In this document: positions 35,317 through 48,920 of the stretch, in pieces
Position numbering within the stretch: position 1 is the first letter of the stretch
Layout of the letters: every line of letters begins with the position of its first letter
NCBI GenBank assembly: GCA_012976225.1
Contig: JAAVVG010000015.1
Coordinates: forward strand, 310,001-374,000
DNA: 64,000 nucleotides
Origin: Golubevia sp. BC0850
Taxonomy: Eukaryota; Basidiomycota; Exobasidiomycetes; Golubeviales; Golubeviaceae
Direction of reading: 5' to 3'
Program-made: the position numbers and the translations under genes
Notes under the pieces: model-generated
The model's database searches: none
Told to the model about the DNA's origin: nothing
Seen by the model: only the letters and a program-made list of their open reading frames with translations

Positions 35317-36801
35317 TCAGTGAGAGAAAGGCGCAATTCTAGCGCGAGCTATAAGGCAGGCCTTTCCTTTCGACTTGTCTCCAGCTGATGAAATTGGAAG
35401 AGCTGGGCAAAAAGGATGCCTCAGAATCATTTCCCTGACTTTCAGTCCCTCTCCTGTTAAGAGCAGGGTCTGGCGATAGACTACCGAGTCATCTCCATAT
35501 CGCAGGAGTAGAATAGTCTTTAGAGTTGACTCACAAATTTCTCCTGGCTTCAGCAGTAGCAATTTGACTTTTCCGCTCTTGAACATTCTCAGATTCTTGA
35601 GCTCCTCTCTATTCTTTGCCCAAGGTCTGACAAAGTCGACGTTGGTGATTGGTTCATGATCGGAGTCGATAGGTTCTGCTGGCACTCCTACTTGCTTCAG
35701 ATTCGGTAGGGCTCCCTTTCTGAGTACAAAGATTAAACAGAGCTCTTCGTTATTGTGTTGATGAGAATTCGCTCCTAAGTGAATGTAGCGATTAAGATAG
35801 ATGGTGGTAAGAGTTGGTGGAAGCTCGAGTGGAGTCTGACGGGAGAGATGGATTAACGTGACCATATCTATTAGGAGAACTTTGAGGTTTTTGAAGTTGA
35901 GGTAATTTAAAGGAATCTTTCCAGGGTCTCCTCCATGAGTAATTGAGACTAATCTCAAATGCTTGAGACTGTTGAATGATTGTTCCAATCCCAAAACGCA
36001 TCGAGGATTAACCAATGATTTTTCTTCGGTTCTCTTCTGAGAGCGATCTTCGCGAGCTCAAAAGACACCAAATTTTGAGTCACTTGAATCAAATGGAATA
36101 TCGCTTCAAACTTTCTACTGTTCCCCTTCCAGCTTCTGTCTGCTTCCCATGGTAAAATCCACCAAGTCTTCCTGTCTGAATCCTTGTGAATAAACTTGAC
36201 ATCGAGAGCAAGGTGCTTCAAATTTGATAAGCCCTTGAAAGCATCATTATGATCTTTTAAGACTTTGGCGCAGTTTGTGGACATGTTGATGTAGAGACTG
36301 GCTGATTTGAGTTCTTTGCAAAAAACGAAGAGCCAGATAACCTTCTTAGCAGATAGTACTGTTTTCGAACACACAGTAGGATAGATATGAAGCTGTTTAA
36401 GAGAGTTGATTAAGAACGCTAGAGGAATTTCCTTTCCATTTGACCATTCAACGAGAGAGCATCGAAAACCATCGGTGGATTGAACGATAAGGGTTTCGAT
36501 TTTCTCCATTTGGCTGAAGTACGAGTCTATCAAATTTTGAGTTGGTTCAATACTGGATTGCGCTGGAGGTAATTCGCCCCAATTCAAGGTATGCAGTCAG
36601 CATGTTTACTTGAGAGTTGCTTGCGTCCCTCTTTTTGGCAGCTATCCTCTCTTTGTTGCTCAAAGAAAGAATGACCAAACTCTTTATGAGCTTGGCTGAC
36701 TCAAGTTGACGTTTAAAGAGTGAGACTAGAGCCTCCAGGTGAAAGGGTTCTACTGCGATGTTGGTAAGAAGAAAACAGCAATAGCTTCGGTGACCTGCCA
36801 A
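35317..36801 (-). pseudogene. F-box/LRR-like gene of uncertain integrity
   Basis: Three overlapping minus-strand frames (36801-36547, about 36577-35955 and 36015-35317) together resemble a fungal F-box/LRR-type protein. LRR-like pieces include LSNLKHLALDVKF, LNYLNFKNLKVLLIDM, LPPTLTTIYLNRYIH and LPNLKQVGVPAEP, and the end is PISSAGDKSKG. I could not join the frames with convincing introns. The change near 36015 could be a short intron or a frameshift, and that near 36560 has no good splice pair. No F-box motif is visible at the N-terminus. It may be a multi-exon gene or a decayed copy. Related fragments lie in the inverted-repeat arms and near 20950. Confidence 0.5.
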
Positions 36802-38422
36802 GGATGTGAGAGCCAGTCCATAGAGAGTGGAGTCTCTCAGTCTAGTGGTGGTAGATTCAACGTAGAAGGAGAAGATAGAGTCAGGATAGTAGCATCTTTA
36901 GGTGGAAGGAGAAACGAGAAAGTACTGACCTTCTAGCTTTCTCTCTCATCTCTTCGTCACCATCTTTTGTTTCCGTCCAGCTACTCACTTGATGAACTAC
37001 TTGTCCTGCTAATCTTCAAGAAGAGTATCCAGATTGAGCTGCACTGACTCGTATTTCTTGCTATGGTCCTGATTTTGACTTATGACTGATGAAAGAGTTG
37101 TAAAGAAGAGCAAATTTGACCAAAAGGAGGTCAAGGTTTTCGTTTTCGCATCGGGTTGGTGACCAAATCATCGAGACCCACCAATTTCGGACCCCTTCAA
37201 TTTGAATAACATTGGAGCTTTGTAGCTCGTTTAGACTTGCTTGCCTCATTGAGCTTCATCTTCACTTTCTCCCCTCTTCAGATGTGGTTTAAGAGCTCGC
37301 CCCTGATCTCAGATTTCTGGTTTTTCCTCATTGATCCTTCCTCTTTCTTTCGATCTGCAACAATCTTTTTCCTCGTCTTGGTTCTCCCTGGTCTTACTCA
37401 GAGTATCTCTCCAAGGAACAGTCGGATGAAATTCAGGTTTGAGCGAGATCAATCGATCCGAGTGAGTCGGCGGCAAGTTAGATGAACGCGAGACTCTAGC
37501 TGAGGATGAGTAGAGAATTCCAGTCTCAGCCTATATCTTTACAAAATCAGTATGAAGTCAAAGGTAAAGATCACCCGAAGTCTCCAATTTCAGATCATCT
37601 CAGAGAAGATGATTTGGAGAGAGCATTTCAAAAGTTGAAAAGCTAAGAGCATCGTTGTGTTTGATACGCTTTCTGATTTGCAAAGTCAGTCACGTATGTA
37701 TATTAGTCAGATGTTAGAAATATGCTGATGATGGTCAAGAGAGACGGGGATAGACGATGTTGGCGGCTGTCGAAACCAGCCAGATCTAGACCTGACGCCC
37801 AAATCCTCTGACAGCAAAACAATGATGTTGGGATTCTACCAACTCCTTTTCTCTCAAACACTGAGTGGTATGCACGTCCAATCAACCAGAGTGAACAAAG
37901 ATGGGTGAGGTGAGTATTTCGAATGTGTTGTGTTTGCCTCGGGGGGTCGCTGTGCTGTCACGTGTAAGATTCTCCCTTCCCAATCTCCAAGCTGAGACAT
38001 CAGACACAGACACCTCCCTGCCCTTCGAGCAATTTCCCAAAATGGACATGGACGATCCAAGCACATTTCTGCAAAACAACAAATACAGCAAGAGAAGGAG
38101 AAGGGCAAAGAAGCTGTCATTGGAAAAAGCTATCCCCATTCGTCGGCCCCTCTTGTTTACCCCTTTCCTCTCTCTCTTCTCTCTCTTTTGCCTCTTTCAT
38201 TCCCTTCGTTCAACTTGCTACACTATCATTCTCATTCACTCTCTTTTATTCCTCAACTTCAAGTCAAGGCTCGGTCACAAGTCTCTCTTCCTTCCTCTCC
38301 TTTCTCTTGCCACTCACCCCCTGCTCATCTTCCAGCAAGAGTTTCCTCTTCTTCTGACTTTGAACTTCCGCTTTCATTCCTTCTAATTACTTCAAGGTCT
38401 TCTATCAGTCACTCTGGACAGG
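36802..38422. other. Long intergenic region upstream of the RhoGEF gene
   Basis: About 1.6 kb. The part from 36802 to 37250 may hold the unrecognised 5' end of the minus-strand F-box/LRR-like gene. From 38140 to 38420 the sequence is pyrimidine-rich (CTCTCTTCTC-type tracts) and is probably the leader of the RhoGEF gene; it contains several short upstream open frames. Other open frames here show no domain and I do not call them, apart from one 46-codon frame listed separately. Confidence 0.45.
37506..37646 (+). CDS. Possible very small protein (46 residues), unrecognised
   Basis: An ATG-initiated frame starts MSREFQSQPISLQNQYEVKG and ends LERAFQKLKS. Its composition (Gln, Glu, Lys and Ser, a likely amphipathic helix DDLERAFQKLKS) looks more like protein than the surrounding sequence, but there is no homology I recognise. 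It could be a genuine small protein, the last exon of a spliced gene starting near 37240, or chance. Confidence 0.25.
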   Translation: MSREFQSQPISLQNQYEVKGKDHPKSPISDHLREDDLERAFQKLKS

Positions 38423-41400
38423 ATGTTCTCCTCTTCGCCTCGACCTAGCAACAGCAACCAGCACCTCCGCCATCCGAACAACATCAGCCATCCTCTTCAA
38501 CCTTCACCAATCAGTAGACCAACAACTCCGAATCTTCAACCTCACAATCAAAGGTCTAGAACAGTATCTGGAAATGAGAGCCGGAACTTGACTCCCATTT
38601 CGAGCCCAGCTGCTTATCATGGTCAGAGAACTCCAATTGCTTCCACTCTCAACCCTGCCTCAAGGAGTCCAAATCCTAAAAGACCAACCTCATCTCATAG
38701 AACAATCGATTCAACTTCTAGTTCAGAGTACTCGCTATCTGCAGCTGCTCCAATAGCCGGTCATGGAAGTGGGAATGGAGGAAAGAGGAATCAGCGTCAA
38801 GATGCATCGGCACAGAAGAGTGCCAATGCATTCGACATTCAACAGGAGATACTGCAGTCGTATCTGATGGGAATGGCGAATCCTGTTGGAGTTGGAAATG
38901 GGAATGGAACTAGGAATGGAGCCGGAGGAAGTCAGTCCCAACAATCCAACATTCACCAACAAGTTCTAGATGAGTATGGATTGGGATCGTCGCTGAACCA
39001 CCAGCAATATCTAGGCAGTCAGAAGGATGGGAGGAGAAAGTCATCAAGCGGGAGAGAAAGGGTTCACAGCTTCAACTCTTCTTTAGGAAATGGTGCGATG
39101 GGAGGAGGGACGGATGGTGCTAGGTACCTCAGTTCAAGTCTCAACATCAACATTTATGACAACGAGAATGGAATGACCAAGCTAGGGAAAAGAAAATCAA
39201 GATCTAGTTTCCTTCAAGATCAATTTGATGGTAACGCAAGCCAAAATCGTGCTGGAGTAGGGTCTTCAGCCTCGAGTTACTCTCAACCTCTACCTCAGGG
39301 AGATTTCAACCATTACTATGAACCTCAATTCTCCTCTCATTCGTCCTCCTCCAATGATTACTACAAGACTTCCCAGCAATCTCCAGTTCCATCTCAATCG
39401 CACTCTAAACCACCCCCTCGTAGTCCAAGGAACAAGTCGAAACCTATCAACCGGAATGGCTTCTCCAACTTCCCCTCTACTTCCGACTCTCCTCCGCCAT
39501 CTCAATCTTCTTCTAATTATTCTCAGGAGAGTAGTCTGAGTCATCATCAACAGTCCTTCGACTTCCCTCCCCCCCCGCCTCTCAATCTCGCTCATCAAAA
39601 GCAACAATTGGAACTTCAAAAGACTCGTAGAAGATCAAGGTCTCTTTCTAAGATTATAGCTCATGATGCTGCTATGGGAGAACAGTTAAGGTACACCCTG
39701 ACTCCTCCTATACCTTCGTTGGATCAAGGCCATGGTCAATTCAATTCAACAGATCGAGAGCAAAGCTACGGGAAGCAGGAGTCAGGTTTCAAGATGCTGA
39801 AGGTCAAGAAGGACAGGGATTCAAACAGGATTAGATCCATCAGCACTTCAGGACTTGATCTGGTGGAAAGCAAGCAGGAATCTTCTAGTCCAAGTTTCAA
39901 CGGTTCGACAGGGCTCTCCCATCAACAGCATCTTCTGGTAGGAGATGAGAATGGAGGTGCGGGAAGATCTTCGACTCTCAAGAGAAGATCAAGAACTTCT
40001 TCCAACCTGTCTAGGTCTCCTCATTCGAACGGTGCAGGTGGCCTCGCTTTGGAAGAGAATTCGATTCGATCTGCCGTCAGTTCCTCTGGTTTATTCCCAT
40101 CTGAAATGAATGGACTGAACTCCTTTGATCAATCTAATTCTATAATCGGTAGAAAAAGATCCAACTCACACTGTCTTTCAGCCGTAGATATCGAGCTCAA
40201 CTCCAACCAAGCTTCTATTCTCTCAACCCCAACCTCTACAGTCAAGAACAGAAAGAGCATCCAGTTGAGTCCTAGATCTTCAAACATTTCTCATCCTCAA
40301 CAAGCAGTGGTCCAACAATCTTCTTCTCAGGCCGGTGAATCTAATGATGAGAAGAGGTCGAACGGTAGAAGGTCTTCGTTCAATGGGGACAGGAAAGAAG
40401 CCAAGGCAACCATCAAGCACGAAGCGAGTACTCTAGTCACGGTATCCAACCTCAAGAAGGTAGAAATGAGAGAAAGTTTGATGGGTTCGACTCAGACGGA
40501 GGAAACAAGATTGGACTCAAGAGAACCCGAATCGTACCTGACTTCAGACCGAGTTGGTCGACCTTCTCCCAAATCCGCAATTCTAGCAACCTCAAATTAC
40601 GATTCTTCTTCCCTTGCATCGTTCTCAGCTTCAGAAACCAACCTTCCTTTCAGACCTCCAAGATCTACCAGAAGAGCCTCTACAGTTCAACCTCTCCGGA
40701 TCTTCTCCAAGCACAGCCAAAGCCAAATCGAAGGAGATCGCAAGTCAGCTCCCAACACTCCATCTCTACCCAAATCTCCGCTTTCTATCAGCATTCCAAT
40801 CAATCATTCTTCGAACTTGGACTCCTCCTCTTCAGCGTCCTATCGAAATGAATCCCAACTCAGTGCTTCTCCTCAAGTCGATGGTGGATTCAAGAGATCG
40901 ACGGACGGTTTGAACCTGGACTTGGATCTAGACAACGATTTCATCTCACATTCAACAGATCTAGAGGAGCAGAAAAGGCTGTCTTCCAACTCAATCAGAA
41001 GGAAGAAGAGAAATTCTGGTTTGAATCCCAAAGAGAGAAGGAACTCTAGTCAACAGCAGGATGAGATGAAGAAAGAAGACTTGGCTGCATTCAGGAAGGA
41101 GATCTCTGACGAGAACAAATCCAGAGTGGCGAAAGTGGAAAGAGAAGAAGCAGAAACCAGAGCTGCCGTCGAAGCTGGAGAGAGGAGTGCAGCTGCGCGA
41201 GCGACGGTTCGAGGAAGAGTCAGAAGAACTCAGATCTTCGAAACCAATGGGGCCCACGTTCAGGACTTCACCTCCAACACCACCATCACCTCTCAAGCAA
41301 TGGAACAAGTCTCTTCTACCAAACCTCTTTTGCAGTCTCAACCGGATCCAATCTCTTCAACTCCAGCCTCTTCCGAGCCAAACGAGCACCCTCATGCAGC

Positions 41401-44400
41401 TTGGCTAAAAGATCAAGAAAGACGTCTAGCTGCTGATGATCTAACCTCAATTGCTCAATCCCAAACCACTGAATCAAACAAAGCGCTCTCTGAATCAGAT
41501 GTGGAATCTGCTGATAGGATCAGGATTCATTCAGCAACTGCAAGCGAACAAGGAAGGTCAGCCTTCGACGAGGAGGAATATCTGAATCATGGTAATGGTC
41601 AATTCGATGATGTTGATGGTGGTGAAGATGGAGATGGCGGAGTGGAATGGGAAATGATGCCAAGTCCTCTCAGACAGGGGATCGATTCTGCAATCGAAAT
41701 GTGGAGGAGGTCAACCGAGAGCTTCAGGCATGAAGAGAACTTGGAGCCAGGTCACGAAGTCAGATTTGGTATGAGTAATGCTGCTGCTGCCTTGAGGAAA
41801 CTCCAGGAAGCTGAGGCGGAATCGAAAGAGGACCACCCAGAAGAGGAGGAAGAAGAAGGAATCGAAGAGACCACCCAAACTCAGATTCGGCCTCAATCTC
41901 AACTTCCATCTCAAACTCCAGCGAGAAGAATTTCAAATCAGCATCAACCCCAGATTCACCCCTCTCGTCAAGAAGAGCCAATGCAACCTGAGCTTCAACT
42001 AGAACCCGAAAGTGAAGGGTGCTTCTCTGCCAAAGTTGAGGAAACTGAGCTGGATCAGTTTGAAATGGTAGACTCCAATCATTCTAGACGCTTTCAGTCC
42101 AGTCGAAATCCTCCCCTCAAGATCCAAGAAGAAAGGAGATCCTCTGCTACGTGTCGCTTCTCTCCTTCTCCCGCACCACTTGGGGAATCTAGAAATGAGC
42201 AAGCTCAACTGGCTAGAAGATCTCTCAAGAAGGCTCAACCTTACGAGGTCTGGGCTGCTCCTGAACCTTCTATCGTCAACTCCAATTCTGGTACCACTCT
42301 CAGTCATGGTCATCCTCCTGGATCATTCCCAATGGGAGGGGAAATTCTGGACGCCTTGGATCAACCTCTTCGACTCTATCAGGCTGGGATGGGAAGTGCC
42401 TCTAGATCAACCATCACCAACGAAGAACCTGATGAGGAGGTGGATTTCAGCACAGGCCTGGGGCTCTTCTTCGACTCTACTGGACCAGCATCTTCTGCAA
42501 CCAGACTACCAGAGAAGGAAATCGCTCAGAAACCTCCTAGACCCACGAACAGGTCGGTGCGTCTGAGTTGTCACGACCTGGCAACTCTCTGCGACGCTGC
42601 TCAATTCGCAGGCTCTGACGACCAAGAGGAGGGAGAAGATGACGACAACAGTTCTTCTGCTGGATCTTTCGCGAGCGCTGAAGAAGGAGAGGACGGTGAT
42701 TGGTCTACTTCAAAAAGAGGATCTAAAGCCTCGATCGCTTGGGTTCAAGCCGCAGGGAACTTCGAGAGACAGTATCCCTCCTCGAGAGATTCAGTCAGTT
42801 GGAGAACCTCGATGGCCTTTGGTTCAAATTCACCTTTCCATTCTCACACCAACTCAGTCTCTAGCTCGGATCGCAGGAGGTCTATTCTGGCGCAAGAAGC
42901 TGCTGCCAGCATCGACCGAAGGCTCTCGATGGTAGCCAGGAACCATCACAGGGCCTCGAGACAGTTTCAATTGGCTTCTCATTACGAGGAGAGAGTTGGC
43001 GAGGAGAACCCTTTGCTGACCGAAGAGGACGATCACCTGGAAGGAGATGAGCTAGATCATCAAGAAGGATCGAACTTTGAGTTTGAAATGGTCAACGGGA
43101 AGCATCAAGATCAGGATCAAGATCGACATGAACCTGTCTTCGCCAAGGATTTGGAAAGAGAACAAGTCCCCGCTCTCTCTCGTCCTGCCTCCATTTCTAC
43201 CACTGAGGACGGAATCGAGATCCCGACTCCTTCCTTCCAGACGGTATCTCTTCCCATGTCGGACCTTCACTCAACTTCTCTAGGCCCTCGAGATCATCAA
43301 TACCAATATCAACATCACTCTCACGACCAATCGTCTATCTCGATAGGACCTGGACCTGGAGATGCCGATTCTGATCCAGAAGATTTGAGATTGAGTTCCA
43401 TCAAACCTCCTTCCGTAAAAAGACCTTCCAGCAGACGCTGGAGCGCCATGCCTCCTCCCACCTCCAATCCAATCATCAACGAACCAAGTTTCCATGACTC
43501 TCACCTGGATCAAGAGGCGACTGAGTCATACGTTCACTCTCACTCTCAAACTCAAGCGGTGGTCTTTGAAAGGGACGAATCTACTGGAATGGCCAGTCGG
43601 AGACTTTCCAGAAGAGCTTCGGTAATTAGAAAAGGAAACGAGAGGAGGAAATCTGTCCAGTCACGCAAGAGGCTCACGGCGCTGATGACGTCCATGCCTT
43701 TGATGCTAGTGGAAGCTCCAAACCACAGCTCCTGGAGGTCAATTCTGCCGGTCGAAGATTTCGAAAGCCTTCTCTCGGAATACGGACCCAAGGAAATGCA
43801 CAGGCAGGAGGTCATCTGGGAACTTATCGAGACTGAAGCCTCTTTCGTTCATACTGTTTGTGGAGTCCAAAAGGTCTTCGCTTTACCTCTCAGATATCCT
43901 GATGGAAGGTGGATTAACGGTGTACCCTCTGCGGTCGCTAGACTGTTCGATTGGTTGGAAGACATCTTTCAATTCCACTCCAAGCTCGCCGTCGCCCTGG
44001 AGAGAGCCAGGTCCTCTCAAGGTCCAGTAGCTTTGGAGATCGCCGAAGCCATTCTCAAGTTGATTCCAAAGCTGGAGGTTTATCAGCCTTACCTCATCAG
44101 ATTCGAGGCTGTCACCGCTTTGATCGAGGAGATGCTGAAGACCGAGGACAATCTCTTCGGAGAGTTCTTGAAGATTCAGATGCTCAGACCGGAATGTGGA
44201 TCTCTGAGCTTCTCAAGCTTCTTGCTGAAACCTGTGCAGAGGTTGATGAAATATCCTCTCTTCTTTAAGGTGAGTTTTTCTCGATTTTAGGATCTTCTCC
44301 TCTCCTTTGACCTTTGCTCACTTCTCTCCCCCCCCCTTCTTTCTTTTCTCAAACAGCAACTATTCGAGCTGACTCCACCGAGTCATCCCGACTACGAAGC

Positions 44401-46532
44401 AACCAAGCAGCTTCACGAGGCCACGGAGCAACTAGTCAGAGACATGAACAACGTCAAGGCTCGTGAAGAGGACTACTCAACTCTGAAGGATCTGGAGTCG
44501 CGTCTTCAAGGTCTTCCAGCTGACTTCCACATCGCCATCCGTGAGCGCAAGCTTCTTCGTCAAGGCTCACTTTGCTGCGTCTCTCTCAACGACCGTGATC
44601 AAGAAGCCCTCAACTCTGCCTCAGCTCCGGCCACTCCAAGATCTTCGCCTTCAATCTCATCTCCTATCTTGACTGGATCCTCTAGAGCTCAGTTCGATGG
44701 CGTCTCAGCTGAAGGAATGTCAAAGCTCATGCCCATCACCAACTCGGATTTCAGACCTTTGAGCTTGGTGGGAAGGAACAGCTCTTCGTCCGATCCCAGG
44801 TCTTCTTTCTCGGATCAAGCCCAACCAAGAAGTGGAAGAGACATCGCCAACGATCCAGGTCGAGTCTCCCTCTGGTCCAATGCTAGTAGCTTCTCGGCAG
44901 CCTCTTTCGCTTCCGATGCTTCTCGAAGACCATCTTCCTCAGCAGCCTCTCATACCAGACCAAACAGCTTCGTCTCTGCTGCTGGTTCAGAAAGCTCTGC
45001 TTCCATGTATGAACAACCTCAAAGGCCGGCTTCGAGGCAAAGGTCTGCAGGTCCAGAGTCGCTATCTCCTCAGCTCTACTCCCTCCCTTCTTCGCTTCCA
45101 TCTCCAACTCTCAGTAGGAGACCGTCCATGGCGAGCATTCTACTTCGTAACAGCAGCAAACATGAAAAGGAAAGGGAAAGAGAGATGAACATCCAAGCTT
45201 TCGTTTTCTCAGACATCTTGGTTCTTTGCACTTTGGAAGAAGAAGAAGTCCACGCAAAGCAGTCGAAGAGTAGCAAGAAGAACAAGATGGCCTCCTCACC
45301 TCAGTTGGAAGTCCCAAAGCCTGCTCAGAAGTACAACGTGTTGGAAGGAGTCGGGATCGGAAGAGTTCTTAGTGTCACTGATCATTCTGGCAAACTAGCT
45401 GGTGAGTGTTTGAAGTTAACTGTTTCGCTGATTGTTTGTTCTTTCACTTACCAAATTTCTAACTTCCTCCCTTTCATGTTCCTCAGATCGCCCTTACCTC
45501 TTGGAGCTCGTGATCCTTCCAATGCGACAAGAGACAGGCTCTCGAAGCCCAGGACCGACGTCTCTACTTCTCTCCTTCAAGCCTCCTGCTGGCGAGCACC
45601 CCTCCTTCCGTTCAGCGGAGCACAACATCTCTCTCTGGACCCGAGCCCTTCAAAGATCTCTAGTCACTTCACTCAAGCTAGTCAAAGAGCAGAGTTCCAT
45701 TCTCTCTCCTCAACTGAGAGGTTCAAGCGGTCGAAGCAGCGAGGACAACCTTCGAAGGAAGAGAGAAAGCATCTTGAGCTCAGGTCTCTCCATGGCTTCA
45801 AGATTTCCAACTCACGTTCAGACTGCTCATTCCGACTGGACAAGACGCTCGAAGCAGGTCACCGAGCTTGTTATGGCTGCAGCCAGAGCTGGCGACAAGA
45901 CCGGTCTCGTTGGACTTCTTCAATCTGGACTACCTTTTCCCAAGTCACCTTCTCAGCAGGATCTGGTCAGAGCTGCAAGTGAAGAGCTCAACGTCACTCA
46001 GAAGAGGAGAAATGGAGGCAACTACTCACACCAAAAATACGGTCTCAGCAGTTCTGAATCTCAACTATCTTCAACCTCAACCTCGACTTCAGTGGTAGGA
46101 GACAACGTTCTAGACGAGGTGGAAGAAGAAAGGGAGGAAAGAAAGTGGTGGGCTTTAAGATTGAGCGAAGTGAGGGCAGACGTCGAAACCGAGAAGGAAA
46201 TCGATAGAATGGTAGAGCAGTTGAGATCTGGAGCCTCTTCTGAGAGGGAAAGGGAAAAACTCTCTTCGAATTCGTCTCCTCTACTTGGTGGTAATGGAGT
46301 AGCTTCAAATCGATGGAGTAACATCAATCCTAATGGAGCTGTTTCTCTTGGCTTGAAGGGAGGTAGAAAGGTCAGAGAAGGAGTCAAGGTCGTCAAGTCT
46401 AGCTCGAGCGGAACTCCACCTCTCGGAAACAGAAGCTCAGTCAGCTACACGCAAGCAAGCAAGGAAAATTTCGGAAGCAGTTCCAATAGTGGGAATGGTG
46501 GGGGAGGTGTGTTCGCCAAGCGCAATAGATAG
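38423..46532 (+). CDS. Very large Dbl-family RhoGEF with PH domain
   Basis: Three exons (38423-44269, 44357-45401, 45487-46532) join in phase to give 2645 residues. The first 1780 or so residues are Ser/Pro/Gln-rich and disordered, with many KRRS/RRSS-type basic-Ser clusters and short acidic runs. The DH domain starts near residue 1793 (RQEVIWELIETEASFVHTV) and includes SFSSFLLKPVQRLMKYPLFF, the hallmark conserved helix, at the first intron. A PH-like module follows (NIQAFVFSDILVLCTLEEEE ... DRPYLLELVILPM), interrupted by a Ser-rich insert of about 150 residues. The C-terminus is low-complexity. DH-PH proteins activate Rho/Cdc42 GTPases in polarity, septation and actin control. The length and layout recall fungal Bud3-like or other giant GEFs, but I cannot assign the orthologue. 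Confidence 0.88.
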
Positions 46533-47047
46533 AGAAGGGAACCTTCAAATAAATCAAATCATAAGCTACTGTATTAAAAGTTATCTCGTTAGAACTCGGG
46601 CTGTCTCTCTTCCTTCTTGTCAATTCCGAATTTTCAGTCCTGTTTTTCTCAGTTTCACTGTCACGCTCCATCTCTCAATTTTTGTAATCTCCTCTTTTTT
46701 TAGACACCTTCTTAAAGGGTCGCAACTATCTAATATTCATTTCAACTTTTAAGTTTCACTTCTGCTGTTCTTGTCTGCCTGTCTTTTGCGTCTCTCAGAG
46801 GACCCAAGTTGAATGGATGAATTGAGATTGGGCCAAGGCAGGGAACGTGAATCACTTCGAGTGAAAGCTAGAAATCGACACACACGAGACACGACACCAC
46901 ATCAAACATGGGCTTGGTAGAACAGATTTCTTTATTTTTACATTAAAAACCACAGAGAGAAAACGAAAACACTGATGTTGAATTTGAGTTGACGTCTTCT
47001 TCCTCTGCTTCTTTCTCCTTCCCACTTTCAACCTTCTTCCCTTCCAT
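46533..47047. other. Intergenic between convergent RhoGEF and RPT3
   Basis: About 500 bp of 3' flank for both genes, T-rich near 46690 and A-rich near 46930. No gene is visible. Confidence 0.5.
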
Positions 47048-48920
47048 TTACTGATAGAACTCCATCTTTCCATCGTCACCTCTCTTAACCGTACTTTTCC
47101 AAGCTTCCTCAAAGTCGACCGGTAAAATGACATATCTATTCTTTCTAACAGCCTGTAAACCAGCAGCTTGGCAAATACTTGAAATCTCTGCTGAACTTAA
47201 TTTATCGGGTCTTGAGACGTAATCTTCCAAATCAACATCAGGAGCTAAATTCATCTTTGAACAAATCGTTTGGAAAATCAAACGTTTTTCTCTACGTGAT
47301 GGTAGAGGGAATTCGATTTTTCTGTCTAAACGACCTGGACGTAAGAGAGCTGGATCTAGAGTGTCTGCTCGGTTTGTGGCCATGATTACCTGGAAGGAGA
47401 AGGCAGAAAAAGGTCAATTTTTGATGAAAGGGGATATGAAGGGAGAAATTTGAGGTTGAAGTTGGGATTTTTGTGACTTATGTCTCGTCCTCTGTTCCAA
47501 GAGCTCCCACTCTCTGGCCCTTTCTCGAAGATTGAGCTTCCCCTCAAAAGATCTACTCCAGAGCTTGATTTGGAGAGTAGTATTCCCAAGAGTCCTCTGA
47601 ACCTCAAGCCTCTCTAATTCATCCCCTCCCTTCGCTCTGGACCGCAACCTCTCTCTCTCTCTCTCCTTCTCACCCCCTTCTCTTTCAGCGCCCCCTTCTG
47701 TCCATCACATCACAAAGCAACTCACTTTAACATTACTACCCTGATCAAACCCATCCATCTGATTCAACAATTCCAAAAGAATTCTCTGAACTTCTCTATC
47801 AGCCCCAGTTTGAGCGTCAAATCTCTTTGTAGCGATGGCATCGATTTCATCAATAAAGATAATGGAAGGTGAATTCTCTCTAGCTAATCTGAAAACATCT
47901 CTGACCATTCTTGGACCTTCACCTAAATATTTCTGAACGAATTCTGATCCAACAACTCTGATGAAAGAAGCTGAAGTTGCGTTTGCAACTGCTTTTACTA
48001 ACATGGTTTTTCCTGTTCCTGGAGGACCGTAGAGGAGAACCTGAAGAGGAGAAGGTGTTAGGGAGAAGGAGAGGAGAAGGAGAGGAGAAGGGGAGAGAGG
48101 TCGGAAAGGAAGGAGAAGGTTAGAGGGAGGATTTGGAGATGGAGGAAGGAAGACGTGAGAGGGAGGATACTCACTCCTCTTGGTGGATCGATTCCGATTT
48201 GTCTATATAGATCGAACTGAACTAGTGGAAGTTCTACTGCTTCTCTGATTTCTTGCTTTTGAACATCTGTGTATGGAGGGGGGAGACGATTAGTTACACA
48301 GCAGTGGAGGGCCTTCAGGGTAGATGCAACTCACCCATTCCTCCAACGTCTGCATAAGTCTCTGTCGGTTTCTCATCATCTCCCAACACTGTGAAAGGGA
48401 ATTTGAGTATTGGATTAGCTCCGAGTCATGACCAGTCCCATGCCATGCCATCTGAATCTCCCAACTCACTTGAGATACTAGAATCTGCCTCTGGAGGTAA
48501 AACATCTACCAAACTATTAGAATGCCTATGTAAAGCTACAGTTGAACTTGGCTTTAACAGCTCTCTATCTATAGTCGAAAGAATTCTAACGACATAATTG
48601 CTTCCAGTAGTTGAACCTACTATTCCAGTATGTTGATCTATTGGTTCTAAGAATTGACCAATGACTAATGGAACTGATTGAATTCTTTTAACTTCTTCTT
48701 GAGCTCTAACTAATTCCCTTTTCAAATTCCTTTGTTCATCTTTCACGTAATCTTCCATCGTCTCTAAGAAATCTAAATGTTGTTGTAATTTCTTGAAACG
48801 TAGGAAAATGTCCTCTTGAGTTGAAAGTTGAGATTGAAGTGACGCTTTGTCTGACATCGCTGCATCAAAAGTTGGCTCAAATGAACCGATTGGATTAGTT
48901 GTGATTCCCAATTCTTCCAT
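47048..48920 (-). CDS. RPT3: 26S proteasome regulatory AAA-ATPase subunit Rpt3
   Basis: Five exons (48920-48470, 48388-48335, 48266-48175, 48040-47726, 47389-47048) join in phase to give 417 residues. The protein follows yeast Rpt3 almost block for block: MEELGI start, coiled coil, [39 protein letters not shown] and [18 protein letters not shown]. These are followed by Walker A (GPPGTGKT), Walker B ([17 protein letters not shown]), the second region of homology ([20 protein letters not shown]) and [17 protein letters not shown] near the end. Rpt3 is one of six ATPases in the base that unfold substrates into the 20S core. The C-terminus MEFYQ keeps a hydrophobic-Tyr type tail (family HbYX: usually FYK or similar). 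The last intron is 336 bp, long for this genome. Confidence 0.97.

Noticed and set aside
35105-35336. Lys-rich frames read through the homopolymer
   Set aside because: The lysine runs come from the A25 tract, so they are artefacts of the homopolymer and not protein-coding evidence.
37237-37485. Hydrophobic open frame (MLASLSFIFTFSPLQMW) as a membrane protein gene
   Set aside because: Its composition follows the TC-rich DNA, it has no domain, no good downstream exon, and it overlaps likely promoter sequence.
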